A stretch of DNA of 64,000 nucleotides, from assembly GCA_018694835.1 (NCBI GenBank), contig JABHOG010000007.1, positions 37,501-101,500 of the forward strand. The letters are read 5' to 3'. Both the position numbers and the translations under genes were made by a program. The notes beneath the pieces are model-generated. The model did no database searches. It saw only the letters and a program-made list of their open reading frames with translations, and was not told where the DNA came from. Positions within the stretch are counted from its first letter, which is position 1. Each line of letters starts with the position of its first letter. The stretch is from Planctomycetota bacterium. Lineage in GTDB: Bacteria; Planctomycetota; UBA8108; UBA1146. Positions 17,443 to 26,362 of this stretch are shown here, one piece after another.

Positions 17443-18462
17443 ATGACCTACTATGCTGCGTGCTGCCAGACCGATCAGCCAAACCCGCGCGATCGGGAAC
17501 AGATGGCCGACAACACGACTCGTATCATCGAGCAACTGGAACAGGCCGTGATCGGCTACCGCCCCTTTCATGATGTGAAACTGGTGGTCTTTCCCGAGTT
17601 CGCTCATGCGGCACCGATCTACGAGAGTGCCGAGGAGTTGAGCGAGAAGTTAGCGGTCGAGTTCCCCAATCGCCACACCGATCGTCTCGCCGACGCTGCC
17701 CGCAAGCATGGCGTGTGGATCCAGAGCGGTTCCTTCCTCGAGGTCGATCCGCGCTGGACCGATGCCCTCTTCAACTCCACCGTACTGATCTCGCCCGAGG
17801 GTGAAATCGTCAGTCGCTATCGAAAGGTCAATCCGTGGATCCCGTGGGAGGTTCACACCAGCCCCCACGACATCGAGGGATACGATGAGGATCTCTTTCC
17901 CGTCACCGAGACGGAGATCGGAAAACTCGGTGTCGCCACCTGCTACGACTGGCTCTTTCCAGAGACCTGCAGAGAACTGACCCTCGGCGGTGCCGAGGTA
18001 CTGATTCGCATCAGCGCCTACATGGATCCGTGGGGAGCTTCCGAGCCGATGGACTGGTGGACGGTGATCAATCGTTGCCGTGCCATCGAAAACCTGGCAG
18101 CGGTGGTCGCCTGTAACCAGGGAGCCTCAGCGAGTCATTACCCACCTTTCTCCTGGCCCGGTGCCAGCATGATCATCGATCCAGACGGTCGAATCCTGGC
18201 CCAGGCTCCCACCGGACCGGGACAGGCGACGGTGGTCGCTCCCGTTTCCCTCGACAACATCCGGCAACAGCGGCGGAGACGCTCCGGCCATGCGATGCCT
18301 GCACATCTGAGGTCCTCGGCCTACCCGCTCCAGCGGCAGGAAATCTTCCCACCGCAGATCTTCCCACCGCAGATCTTCCCCCCGCAATCTTCCCATCGAT
18401 CTCCCTCGATCGAATCTCTCGAGCAAAGTATCGAGGAGGCGAAGAAGCGGATCGGCTGGTAG
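17443..18462 (+). CDS. Carbon-nitrogen hydrolase (nitrilase superfamily amidohydrolase)
   Basis: 339 residues. The catalytic triad is Glu in VVFPEFAHAAP, Lys in SRYRKVNPWIPWE and Cys in GVATCYDWLFPETCREL. It hydrolyses a C-N bond of an amide or nitrile in the cytoplasm. The DWLFPE after the nucleophile and the PWIPWE after the Lys resemble aliphatic-amidase/formamidase-like members, but the substrate cannot be read from sequence. GGAGGAACTCG precedes the ATG. The C-terminal tail contains a 15-bp in-frame tandem repeat (PPQIF units, about 18347-18390), probably tolerated slippage outside the fold. Confidence 0.9.
   Translation: MTYYAACCQTDQPNPRDREQMADNTTRIIEQLEQAVIGYRPFHDVKLVVFPEFAHAAPIYESAEELSEKLAVEFPNRHTDRLADAARKHGVWIQSGSFLEVDPRWTDALFNSTVLISPEGEIVSRYRKVNPWIPWEVHTSPHDIEGYDEDLFPVTETEIGKLGVATCYDWLFPETCRELTLGGAEVLIRISAYMDPWGASEPMDWWTVINRCRAIENLAAVVACNQGASASHYPPFSWPGASMIIDPDGRILAQAPTGPGQATVVAPVSLDNIRQQRRRRSGHAMPAHLRSSAYPLQRQEIFPPQIFPPQIFPPQSSHRSPSIESLEQSIEEAKKRIGW
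18347..18390 (+). repeat. In-frame tandem repeat, 15-bp unit coding PPQIF
   Basis: Three near-perfect units of CCACCGCAGATCTTC in the 3' end of the nitrilase-family gene. They add a Pro-rich linker before the C-terminal helix. Confidence 0.85.
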
Positions 18463-18537
18463 AAATGCTGGAAAGTGCTCCTCGCTCTGGCATCCTGCCC
18501 CTTCATTCTCCAGTCCCCCTCACACTATGAGGTTGTG

Positions 18538-19740
18538 ATGACCGACCCTGACACCACACCCGCCGCCGGCGGTGAATCACCCAGGCATGATCTTTCTCGA
18601 CTGAAGATCGATCGAACCCCCCGTACCCCAAGTTCTCGCTGGCCGATCCTGCTGCCGTTGATGCTGATCGTCGGTTACATCGCCTGGAAAGAGATCCCTT
18701 CCCGCGTCCCATCACAGGACCCGGAGGTGATCACCAGTCGAGTGCAACGACGAGGTGGAGCCAGCGACCGCACGGGAGTCGCATCGAATGGTTACATCGT
18801 GCCGCGAAGGCGAGCATCCCTCTCCACCGATATTCCCGGCAGACTCATCGAGATGAATGTCGAGGAGGGTACCCGGGTCCAGCGAGGAGATGTTGTGGCG
18901 CGCCTCGACAGTCGAGAGTTGCAGGCTTCGCTGGCCCGGCTCGAGGCAGAGCGCGACGGCGGCCTGGCCGAGGAGGAGCGGGCTCGCCTCGCTCTCGAGC
19001 GGCAGCAGTCTCTCTCCAGTACCGATGATCTGTCGCGCTCTGAACTCGATACGGCCCGGGCCACCGCACGAGCCGCCAGTGCGAGGGTCGCTTCACTGGA
19101 GGCTTCCATCTCCGAGATCGAGACCCGCATCGACAAGTCGACCGTCTATGCACCCTTCTCCGGGGTGGTGGTCGAAAAGAACGCCGAGGTGGGTGAGGTG
19201 GTTTCCTCCATCGGCGGAGGGGCCAACGCACGTGGCTCGGTCGCCACGCTGGTCGATTTCGACACTCTCGAGGTACAGATCGAACTGGCCCAGACCACCC
19301 TCGATGCCGCTCGTATCGGTGCGCCGGTTCTGATCTACCTCGACGCCTATCCTCAACAGGGATACCGCGGTCGAATTCGTCAGGTCTGGCCCACTGCGAA
19401 CCGCTCGAAGGCGACGGTCGAACTGCGGGCAGAGTTCATCGATCGGGATGAAAAACTGATCCCAGAACTGGGAGTTCGAGTCGTCTTCGTTCCAGAATCG
19501 GAAGCGAACCCGACCCCACCACAGGTACTGCTCCCGAAGAAAGCGCTGCTCCAGTCGGAGTCACCTACTGTCATGGTCGTTCGCAATGGAATCATCGAAG
19601 TCCGGACCATCACATTGAGGGATGATCTCGGAGATGACCTCATCGAGGTGGGATCTGGCCTCATCGGAGGCGAAACGGTGGTGATCGATCCCGATCCCAC
19701 ACTGAAATCTGGCGACCGCGTTCAGGTGAGGAGACCCTAG
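18538..19740 (+). CDS. HlyD/MacA-type membrane-fusion (periplasmic adaptor) protein
   Basis: 400 residues from ATG 18538 (GAGG five bases upstream; GTG 18535 is a close alternative). A single N-terminal TM helix (WPILLPLMLIVGYIAW) anchors it. A lipoyl-like half motif, RLIEMNVEEGTRVQRGDVVARLD, is followed by an alpha-helical hairpin (about 125-205), the second lipoyl half with STVYAPFSGVVVEKNAEVG, and beta-barrel and membrane-proximal domains. It bridges the inner-membrane ABC exporter encoded just downstream to an outer-membrane channel. The stop abuts the ATPase start. Confidence 0.92.
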   Translation: MTDPDTTPAAGGESPRHDLSRLKIDRTPRTPSSRWPILLPLMLIVGYIAWKEIPSRVPSQDPEVITSRVQRRGGASDRTGVASNGYIVPRRRASLSTDIPGRLIEMNVEEGTRVQRGDVVARLDSRELQASLARLEAERDGGLAEEERARLALERQQSLSSTDDLSRSELDTARATARAASARVASLEASISEIETRIDKSTVYAPFSGVVVEKNAEVGEVVSSIGGGANARGSVATLVDFDTLEVQIELAQTTLDAARIGAPVLIYLDAYPQQGYRGRIRQVWPTANRSKATVELRAEFIDRDEKLIPELGVRVVFVPESEANPTPPQVLLPKKALLQSESPTVMVVRNGIIEVRTITLRDDLGDDLIEVGSGLIGGETVVIDPDPTLKSGDRVQVRRP

Positions 19741-20436
19741 ATGCCCGACAAATTCATCACCCTGAACAATGTCAGCAAGAGTTACACCCGTGGAGGAGAA
19801 ACCCTCAAGGTTCTCGATCAACTCCAGCTGTCGATCGCTCGTGGCGATTTCGTGGCCCTGATGGGACCCAGCGGTTCGGGCAAGACCACCATCTTGAACC
19901 TGGTCGGAGGCCTCGATTCCTGCGACTCCGGATCGGTCCATGTCGCCGACTCGGAGGTCAGTGCGATGTCTCGCAGTGAACTCCCAGCCTGGCGATCTCG
20001 CCATGTCGGTTTCGTCTTCCAGTCCTTCAACTTGCTGCCGGTCCTGACCGCCCTCGAAAATGTCATGCTACCGCTACAACTGACCCCACTGTCCGCCGCC
20101 GAGCGGAAGAAACAGGCCGCATTTGCCCTCGACATCGTCGGCCTCTCGGATCGAGCATCGCATCGCCCCACTCAACTCTCCGGTGGGCAGGAGCAAAGGG
20201 TCGCCATCGCCAGGGCGATCGCCACCGACCCCGCCGTGATCATCGCCGATGAACCGACAGGAGATCTCGATCGCAGTAGTGCGGATGAAGTGCTGCAGAT
20301 TCTCAGCCGTCTCAACAGTGAACTGGACAAGACCATCCTGATGGTGACCCACGACCTGGTAGCGGCGAAGAAGGCCAAGAGATTGCTCGAACTGGACAAG
20401 GGGCTGCTGGTGGAAGACCAGCAGCAGGAGGCCTGA
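19741..20436 (+). CDS. ABC transporter ATP-binding protein (MacB/LolD type)
   Basis: 231 residues. Walker A is GPSGSGKTT, the Q-loop is in FVFQSFNLLPVLTALENV, and the signature is LSGGQEQRVAIARA with a Glu where Gln is usual. Walker B is VIIADEPTGDLD and the switch His is in MVTHD. The MacB/LolD-type Q-loop sequence fits export of peptides, lipids or lipoproteins. It is directly followed by two FtsX-like permeases without gaps, so the complex is ATPase2-permease1-permease2 with the HlyD adaptor. Confidence 0.95.
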   Translation: MPDKFITLNNVSKSYTRGGETLKVLDQLQLSIARGDFVALMGPSGSGKTTILNLVGGLDSCDSGSVHVADSEVSAMSRSELPAWRSRHVGFVFQSFNLLPVLTALENVMLPLQLTPLSAAERKKQAAFALDIVGLSDRASHRPTQLSGGQEQRVAIARAIATDPAVIIADEPTGDLDRSSADEVLQILSRLNSELDKTILMVTHDLVAAKKAKRLLELDKGLLVEDQQQEA

Positions 20437-21654
20437 GTGCAATTCCCCTTCCGACTGGCGATGCGCCACCTGATGGCGAGAAAGGCGCGAAATGGCCTGA
20501 CCGTCCTGGCCATCTCCATCGCCGTGTTCTTGCTTTGCTTCCTCATCGCCGTGGTGCAAGGGATGGAGGAGGGTATTCGGAGCGCGTCATCCCATCGCCT
20601 GGTGACCCAGTCTGCAGTCAGTCTATTTGTCGATCTTCCGACCTCATACCAGCAAAAGATCGACACCATCGATGGCGTGCACCTGACCACGAAGTTTCGC
20701 TGGTTTGGCGCCTACTACCAGGAACGGAAGAACTTCTTCGCCCAGTTCGCGGTAGATCATCCACGATTCCTCGACATGTACACCAAGGACATCGAGATCA
20801 TCGAAGCCGTGGGAGGAACGACCGGTCCGGCGGCAAGGGCTGCGGTACAGAAGGCGTTCTCCAGCGATCGCCGGGCGGCGATCATCGGGGTTGGCCTGCG
20901 AGATGGTGAACGATTCGGATTCCAGCTGGGAGACACGGTTCCATTGATTCCTTCCATCTACCCCCGTGCAGATGGAAACGCCTGGGAGTTCGTCATCGTC
21001 GGCATCTATCGGCCGCTCAAAGCTCGAATCCCCGACACCACGATGTACATCCGTGCGGACTACATCAACGAGGCTTTTGATAGCGGCGAGGCCCTCGGAA
21101 GTCGCGGAGCCGGAGTCTACTACGTCAACACTGAAGAGAGTGTCCCCATCGACCAGGTCGCCAAGGATATCGACGCGCTCTTTGCCAATGGTCCCCAGCG
21201 AACCCAGACCATCACCGAGGCTGCCTTTGCTTCTTTCTTTGTCTCCGCCATCGGCAACTTGCCGCTCTTTCTCGGCACCATCGGGGGAGCCGTTCTCTTC
21301 TCCATCTTCTTCTCGGTGGTCAACACCATGATGATCAGTGGAAGACAACGTCTCCAGGAATCTGGAATCTTGCAGGCTCTCGGATTCCGTCCCATCGTCA
21401 GCACCATGTTGCTGATCTGGGAAGGGTTGCTCATCTCCCTGCTCGGAGGAGGCATCGGCATCCTGCTGGCGTTGGCCACCGAAGGGAGTCTGATCCGGAT
21501 CTTCGCCCAGAACATCCAGAACTATCAGATCTCGGTACCGCTGATGTTGCTGGCGCTGGGCATCTCTGCGCTGCTGGGCATCGTTGCTGGATTAGCGGCG
21601 GGAATTCCGTTCCTCAGGTCGAGTCCGACCGATGCGTTGAGGAGTAGCGGATAA
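20437..21654 (+). CDS. ABC transporter permease, FtsX/MacB type (first)
   Basis: 405 residues starting with GTG directly after the ATPase stop. The topology is MacB-like: TM1 (ARNGLTVLAISIAVFLLCFL), a periplasmic domain of about 220 residues (MacB_PCD-like), then three TM helices at about 275-395, where the FtsX domain carries ESGILQALGFRP, the coupling helix that contacts the ATPase. It is translationally coupled with the ATPase. The substrate is unknown; the glycosyltransferase and LpxB-N genes downstream hint at an envelope glycolipid. Confidence 0.92.
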   Translation: MQFPFRLAMRHLMARKARNGLTVLAISIAVFLLCFLIAVVQGMEEGIRSASSHRLVTQSAVSLFVDLPTSYQQKIDTIDGVHLTTKFRWFGAYYQERKNFFAQFAVDHPRFLDMYTKDIEIIEAVGGTTGPAARAAVQKAFSSDRRAAIIGVGLRDGERFGFQLGDTVPLIPSIYPRADGNAWEFVIVGIYRPLKARIPDTTMYIRADYINEAFDSGEALGSRGAGVYYVNTEESVPIDQVAKDIDALFANGPQRTQTITEAAFASFFVSAIGNLPLFLGTIGGAVLFSIFFSVVNTMMISGRQRLQESGILQALGFRPIVSTMLLIWEGLLISLLGGGIGILLALATEGSLIRIFAQNIQNYQISVPLMLLALGISALLGIVAGLAAGIPFLRSSPTDALRSSG

Positions 21655-21655
21655 G

Positions 21656-22819
21656 ATGGCTTTACCCACCGGATACACGACCAGGAACCTGATGAGACGC
21701 CGTTCCCAGGTGCTCTTCACCGCCCTCGGCATCGCCTTCACCACTGCAGTGCTGTGCGGGATTCTGTCACTTCGAAATGGCTTCGAGCAGTTGTTCAGAC
21801 CTCTCGGAGCGGAAGAAGTGGCGGTCTACCTGAGGATCGGGGCCACCTCCGAGGGAGACTCTGGCATCCCGCGAGAGTCCGCCCGCATCATCATCAAGGA
21901 ACGCCCCGAGATCTTGCGAGATGATCAGGGGAATCCACTGGCAGCCGCCGAGTGTTTCCTCGCCTTGTACATGGAGAAGATGAATGGTGGCCTGGTCAAT
22001 GCTCCCCTGCGAGGCATCGAAGAAGCATCGCTGAAGCTCCACCCGACACCACCTCGATTACTCGAAGGACGATGGCCCGACTGGGGCAGCGACGAGGTCG
22101 TGGTCGGTAGACCACTGGTCTCGCGATTGAAGAACTGCTCGCTCGGAGACACCCTGACCCTCAACACCACGCCCTTCGCTGTCGTTGGTGTCTACGAGTT
22201 CGACAACTCCCAGGGGAGCGAGATCTGGGGACCGGTCGAACGGATGCTCGAAGCTCTCGATCGCCCGGTCTACAACCGGGTCATCGCACGAGTCCACCCC
22301 GACCTCGATTTCGCAATGGCGACCGAGCAATTGGAGGAGGATCCCCGCCTCAGTTTCTCCATCACACGCCAGAGTGAATACCTCGCCGCCCAGACCACCG
22401 GACTCAGCACCTCACTACTGTTGCTGTCGATCTTTCTCACCATCATCATGGGGTCCGCTGCGGTGATCGGAACGATGAATACGATGCTGGCCACCGTCGC
22501 CTCCCGTACTCACGAGATCGGAATCTTGCTGGCCATCGGCTACAGTCGGATCGAGGTGTTCCTCGCATTCTTGCTAGAATCTGCCCAGGTGGGTCTGATC
22601 GGCGGCATGATCGGCCTGCTGATGGTCGCACCCTTTCACGGCATCGAGACGGGCGCGGCCAATTTCAACACCTTCACCGACATCAGTTTTTCATTCCAGT
22701 TGTCCCCGACCATCGCCCTCACCTCGGTGCTACTCTCTTTCCTGCTCGGACTGATCGGTGGAGCGATTCCTGCGTGGATCGCCGCCAATCGCTCGGTCGT
22801 CGATGCCATCCGTCGCTAA
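21656..22819 (+). CDS. ABC transporter permease, FtsX/MacB type (second)
   Basis: 387 residues, one base after the first permease. It has the same plan (TM1, periplasmic domain, three C-terminal TM helices) with the coupling segment RTHEIGILLAIGYSR. Two different permeases in one operon suggest a heterodimeric exporter like LolCE or DevC-type systems. The pair share topology and are only weakly similar, so the duplication is old. No terminator follows; the glycosyltransferase gene begins within about 100 bp. Confidence 0.92.
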   Translation: MALPTGYTTRNLMRRRSQVLFTALGIAFTTAVLCGILSLRNGFEQLFRPLGAEEVAVYLRIGATSEGDSGIPRESARIIIKERPEILRDDQGNPLAAAECFLALYMEKMNGGLVNAPLRGIEEASLKLHPTPPRLLEGRWPDWGSDEVVVGRPLVSRLKNCSLGDTLTLNTTPFAVVGVYEFDNSQGSEIWGPVERMLEALDRPVYNRVIARVHPDLDFAMATEQLEEDPRLSFSITRQSEYLAAQTTGLSTSLLLLSIFLTIIMGSAAVIGTMNTMLATVASRTHEIGILLAIGYSRIEVFLAFLLESAQVGLIGGMIGLLMVAPFHGIETGAANFNTFTDISFSFQLSPTIALTSVLLSFLLGLIGGAIPAWIAANRSVVDAIRR

Positions 22820-22921
22820 CCCTCTCCTTTTTCGGTTCCATTGCAGCCATCGACGCATCTTCTACAATGGTCCGCGTACCCAGGATCCGTTGAACGCGAC
22901 TCATTACCCACCGGGGGCTGC

Positions 22922-23689
22922 TTGACCGCCAACCATGCTGACGATCGATCTTCATCGCCAGACCCACTGATCTCAGTGGTGATTCCTGCGTACAACGAAG
23001 AGGAAGCACTGGGCCCACTGCTCGAGGAAGTCTTCGCCAGTCTCAGTGAACTGAGTGGAAGCCAGGAATTGAGTGGCGGGCAAGAGGTGATCGTCGTCAA
23101 CGATGGTTCGACCGATGGCACCGAAGCGTTGCTGCGAAGGTACAAGGAAACTCAACCCACCTTGCGGATCCTCAATCTGATCCCCAACAGTGGACAGAGC
23201 GCCGCCTTCGAGGCTGGATTCAGAGCTGCGCGTGGCGAACTGATCATCACCATGGATGCCGACGGTCAAAATGATCCTGCCGACATGGGGTTGCTGATCG
23301 AAGCGAGCCCGGGTCTGGATGCAGTTCTGGGAGTGCGCGCAGATCGGCAGGACCCGTGGATCCGCAAGTTTGCCCAGCGCATCGCCAACTCGGTACGCAA
23401 CACCTTGCTCGGCACTCGATTCCAGGATGTAGGTTGTTCACTGAAACTGTTCCGCCGCGAGATCATCCAGGACCTCACCCTCTATAACGGACTCCATCGC
23501 TTCTTCCCCTATCTCGTCGAGATGCGAGGAGGTCGAACGGTGGAGGTCAATGTCAGTCATCGAGCGCGTCAGTTGGGTACCAGCAAGTACTCTCCCCTCG
23601 GCCGTGGCATTCCGGCATTCCTCGACCTGATGATGGTGCGACGGATGAAGAAGCGAGCGCTGCGCTACCATGTAGACGAGGTGCAATGA
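22922..23689 (+). CDS. GT2-family glycosyltransferase (dolichol/polyprenyl-phosphate sugar transferase-like)
   Basis: About 255 residues from TTG 22922, which has a G-rich stretch upstream. TTG 22841 is an alternative, and the start is uncertain. The GT-A core begins ISVVIPAYNEEEALGP, followed by VIVVNDGSTDGT, the Mn-binding DADGQNDPAD and CSLKLFRREII, the pattern of DPM1/ArnC-like transferases that put a sugar on polyprenyl phosphate. There are no C-terminal TM helices, so it is peripheral. A small internal duplication (SELSGS, QELSGG) occurs near residue 45. The stop overlaps the next gene's ATG, coupling it to the LpxB-N membrane protein. Confidence 0.9.
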   Translation: MTANHADDRSSSPDPLISVVIPAYNEEEALGPLLEEVFASLSELSGSQELSGGQEVIVVNDGSTDGTEALLRRYKETQPTLRILNLIPNSGQSAAFEAGFRAARGELIITMDADGQNDPADMGLLIEASPGLDAVLGVRADRQDPWIRKFAQRIANSVRNTLLGTRFQDVGCSLKLFRREIIQDLTLYNGLHRFFPYLVEMRGGRTVEVNVSHRARQLGTSKYSPLGRGIPAFLDLMMVRRMKKRALRYHVDEVQ

Positions 23690-24090
23690 TGGAACTATCG
23701 GATCTCGCCCTGACGATATCACTGCTGGGGTCGATGGTGGCAGATGGATGGTGCGGGATCCTCGACCTGCTGGCACTCCACGATCCTCAGTCCGGCCGCG
23801 ATTTCTTCGAGGAGTTCTGGCACAAGCTGAGCACTGATCGCTGGGTACTGGTCGGATACGGCGGGCAGGCGATCTTCTTCATGCGCTGGATCGTCCAGTG
23901 GTGGATCAGCGAAAAGGCCGGAAAGTCGGAGATCCCCGTCGCCTTCTGGTGGATCAGTATCACCGGCGGCTGCATCACCTTTGCCTATGCCATCGCCAGG
24001 ATCGAACCGGTGCTCTTGCTGGGTCAATCACTGGCTCTGGTGATGTATTCGAGAAACCTGGCCCTCGTCTACCGGGAGAAATCGAAGTAG
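23686..24090 (+). CDS. Membrane protein with lipid-A-disaccharide-synthase N-terminal domain (LpxB-N)
   Basis: 134 residues with three or four TM helices. Family landmarks are QAIFFMRWIVQWWISEK, the IPVAFWWISITGG helix and the tail LGQSLALVMYSRNLALVYRE. These small proteins are homologous to an N-terminal extension found on some LpxB proteins and usually accompany GT2 polyprenyl-phosphate transferases, as here (4-bp overlap). They probably help lipid-linked sugar transfer or flipping for envelope modification. The two genes likely act as a pair. Confidence 0.9.
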   Translation: MMELSDLALTISLLGSMVADGWCGILDLLALHDPQSGRDFFEEFWHKLSTDRWVLVGYGGQAIFFMRWIVQWWISEKAGKSEIPVAFWWISITGGCITFAYAIARIEPVLLLGQSLALVMYSRNLALVYREKSK

Positions 24091-24133
24091 TCAGTTCTAC
24101 GGATGCTGTCGCGGCCGAATACTCGAGCGGACG

Positions 24134-25045
24134 TCAGAAGTTCCAACCGGTCGGTTGCATCAGGATCGCCACCCCCACGATGGCCAGAACCATCCCCAGA
24201 AATGCTGTCATCGAGATCTTTTTCCGCAGGAAGATCCCGACCAATAGCACCATGAAGATGGGTGTTGTCGACATCTGGGTGGTGGCGATGGCGAGGGAGT
24301 AATACTCGGCAGAAATGTGACTGAGCCAGATGCCGATGTAGGTTCCCAACACACTGGCGACGAAGATGCGCCCAGGAACTCCTCTCTGCATCAGTTTATT
24401 CTTCCAGCCGGGTAACGCACCACTGACTACTGCCACCAATAATCCTCCAACTACCGCGACTCCGATCCGAACCGCGGAGACCTCGAGGGCGGGAAACGAC
24501 GACTTCATCACCACCTTCGACAGCGCGATCCCCAGCGACTGGCACGAGGCGGCAAAGATGCCCAGCAAGATTCCATCGCGAAGCGTTCCCTGGTGATGGC
24601 CCGATCGATCGCTCGCCAGATTGCGATCACGGATCACCATACTGATCCCTGCCAGTGTCACACCCATCGCCAGCAGGTGGACCGTCTCCAGCGATTCCGC
24701 CAGCCAGAACCAACCCAGCAGAGCAGAGATGGGAGGAGTCAGGGTGGTCAGCACCAGCGCCTTGCGCGGTCCGAGGATCTGGATGCTGCGGAAATAGGCG
24801 GAATCTCCGATGAGGATCCCCACCAATCCGCTCAGAATCAGCCACAGGTAATCGCTCCAGGGAGCCAGCGCCCAGACCTCCAGGCCGGCTCCGAAGAAGG
24901 GCACGCTGACCAGTAACAGAACTCCTGCGATGACATTTTTCCCCAGGTTCAGCGCTGCTGCCGGGGCATCAAGACGGCTGTAGATGAAACTTCCGCTGGC
25001 CCAGCAGGCCGCCGCAGTCAATCCCGCGATTTCTTCGAATTGCAT
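24134..25045 (-). CDS. EamA/DMT-superfamily transporter
   Basis: About 303 residues from ATG 25045; an upstream TTG at 25072 is possible. Ten TM helices are arranged as two EamA repeats, the first beginning FEEIAGLTAAACWASGSFIY and the second near GILLGIFAASCQSLGIALSK. The GPRKALVLTTLTPPISALLGW segment is typical of the family. Substrates of such carriers range from amino acids to nucleotides; nothing here specifies one. The gene is divergent from the antiporter operon, with a 200-bp gap. Confidence 0.9.
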   Translation of the reverse strand: MQFEEIAGLTAAACWASGSFIYSRLDAPAAALNLGKNVIAGVLLLVSVPFFGAGLEVWALAPWSDYLWLILSGLVGILIGDSAYFRSIQILGPRKALVLTTLTPPISALLGWFWLAESLETVHLLAMGVTLAGISMVIRDRNLASDRSGHHQGTLRDGILLGIFAASCQSLGIALSKVVMKSSFPALEVSAVRIGVAVVGGLLVAVVSGALPGWKNKLMQRGVPGRIFVASVLGTYIGIWLSHISAEYYSLAIATTQMSTTPIFMVLLVGIFLRKKISMTAFLGMVLAIVGVAILMQPTGWNF

Positions 25046-25245
25046 CCGTTGGCCCCCCGTCTCCCCTGCCAAGGCTACCTGTCGCCGACAGGGGGAGCGA
25101 GCCGCTTTGGTACTTTGCTTAGAATTGAGCTAGACCTCCCACGACACACTCACGGTAGTCGCTTCCAACGGTGGACACCCGCACCTGTGCGTGCCATCTT
25201 CTGGCGGTGGAATCGTCAGTTGGTCGGGGTATCGGGGGAAATCGG

Positions 25246-25761
25246 TTGCGTTCTTTCTGGCTATTTCTGGCGTTGTTCGGTTTCTGGCTGCTCCTCTCCG
25301 GACAGTTCGAATCCCCATTCCTGATCGGCTCCGGCATGGTGGCCAGTGCCGTGACGGTGCTGATCTGCCAACGACTCGATCTGATCAGCCCCCAATTCCA
25401 GCCACTGAGCTCGTTTCTGCGCTTCCTCCTCTACCTGCCATGGCTACTGCTGCAGATCGTGCGGGCCAGTTTCGATGTGATCATCCTGGCATGGTCTCCT
25501 CGCCCCAACATCTCCCCCAGGCTGGTCGAGGTCAGAACTCACCTCACTCATCCCCTCGCCCTGACACTGCTGGCCAACTCCATCACCCTGACTCCGGGAA
25601 CGGTGACGGTCGACATCGACGACAAATCACTGCTGGTCCACGCCCTCGGCGAGAAGTCTGCCCGGGGCGTGCTCGACGGCTCGATGGAGAAGAGGATCAG
25701 CCCGATGATTCCACAGCGATGGGACGGCGACGATGAGAGAGAAGAGGAGGTCTCCCGGTGA
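25246..25761 (+). CDS. mnhE: Mrp antiporter subunit E
   Basis: 171 residues if TTG 25246 is the start, preferred because GGGGGA lies 6 bases upstream and the product then begins at the first TM helix as in other MrpE proteins. Two TM helices are followed by the cytoplasmic domain with the family landmark NSITLTPGTVTVDI and LLVHAL. MrpE is required for stable assembly of the multi-subunit Na+/H+ antiporter. The stop overlaps mnhF (GTGA). It is first of nine coupled genes. Confidence 0.9.
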   Translation: MRSFWLFLALFGFWLLLSGQFESPFLIGSGMVASAVTVLICQRLDLISPQFQPLSSFLRFLLYLPWLLLQIVRASFDVIILAWSPRPNISPRLVEVRTHLTHPLALTLLANSITLTPGTVTVDIDDKSLLVHALGEKSARGVLDGSMEKRISPMIPQRWDGDDEREEEVSR

Positions 25762-26021
25762 ATGCGGAACTTCTGGCAGCACTGCTAGTACTCGGAGGAG
25801 CACTCCTCGCCGGCATCCGATCGGTGCTCGGGCCGACCTTCTACGACCGGGTACTGGCGGTTAACGTATTCGGAACCAAGGCCGTGATGTTGCTGGCCAT
25901 CATCGGATTCATCGGAGACCGCAGCGGGTTCCTCGACATCGCCATCCTTTACGGATTGATCAATTTCATCGCCACCGTAGCCCTGCTGCGATTCGTTGAA
26001 TCAGGGAGGTACAGTTCCTGA
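25758..26021 (+). CDS. mnhF: Mrp antiporter subunit F
   Basis: 87 residues, three TM helices, GTG start overlapping mnhE. The landmark GPTFYDRVLAVNVFGTKAVMLLAIIG (helix 1-2 loop and helix 2) identifies MrpF, here followed by LDIAILYGLINFIATVALLRF. It is a small subunit at the interface of the antiporter complex. The stop shares a base with the mnhG ATG. Confidence 0.93.
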   Translation: MNAELLAALLVLGGALLAGIRSVLGPTFYDRVLAVNVFGTKAVMLLAIIGFIGDRSGFLDIAILYGLINFIATVALLRFVESGRYSS

Positions 26022-26362
26022 TGGAGATGATCAGTGATGGGCTGCTCCTACTCGGTGGATTCGTCGCCTTCAGCGGTGCACTCGGTGTGCTACGAATGCC
26101 AGACTTCTACTCGCGGCTCCATCCTGCAGGGACAGCGGACACGCTGGCTCAACTGCTCGTGATTGGTGGCCTGGTACTACGACATCTCGATAGCACCGGG
26201 GATAGCCTGCTGGTGGTGGGAAAACTGATCGCCATCTCGGTGCTGCTGATGGTGACCACCCCCACCGCAACACACGCCATCTCGCGGGCCGCTCACCTGA
26301 GCGGGCTGGCTCCTTGGACCCGAAGATCTACCGATCTCGAAGAACAAGAGGAGAGCCCCTGA
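26021..26362 (+). CDS. mnhG: Mrp antiporter subunit G
   Basis: 113 residues, three TM helices. It has the PhaG/MnhG signature: RMPDFYSRLHPAGTADTLAQ, then a helix of LLVIGGLVL type and TTPTATHAISRAAH near the C-terminus. It is encoded between mnhF and the fused A-tail/B subunit with one-base overlaps on both sides. The E-F-G-B order differs from the A-G order of canonical Mrp operons and matches the split layouts seen in many Gram-negatives and archaea. Confidence 0.93.
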   Translation: MEMISDGLLLLGGFVAFSGALGVLRMPDFYSRLHPAGTADTLAQLLVIGGLVLRHLDSTGDSLLVVGKLIAISVLLMVTTPTATHAISRAAHLSGLAPWTRRSTDLEEQEESP

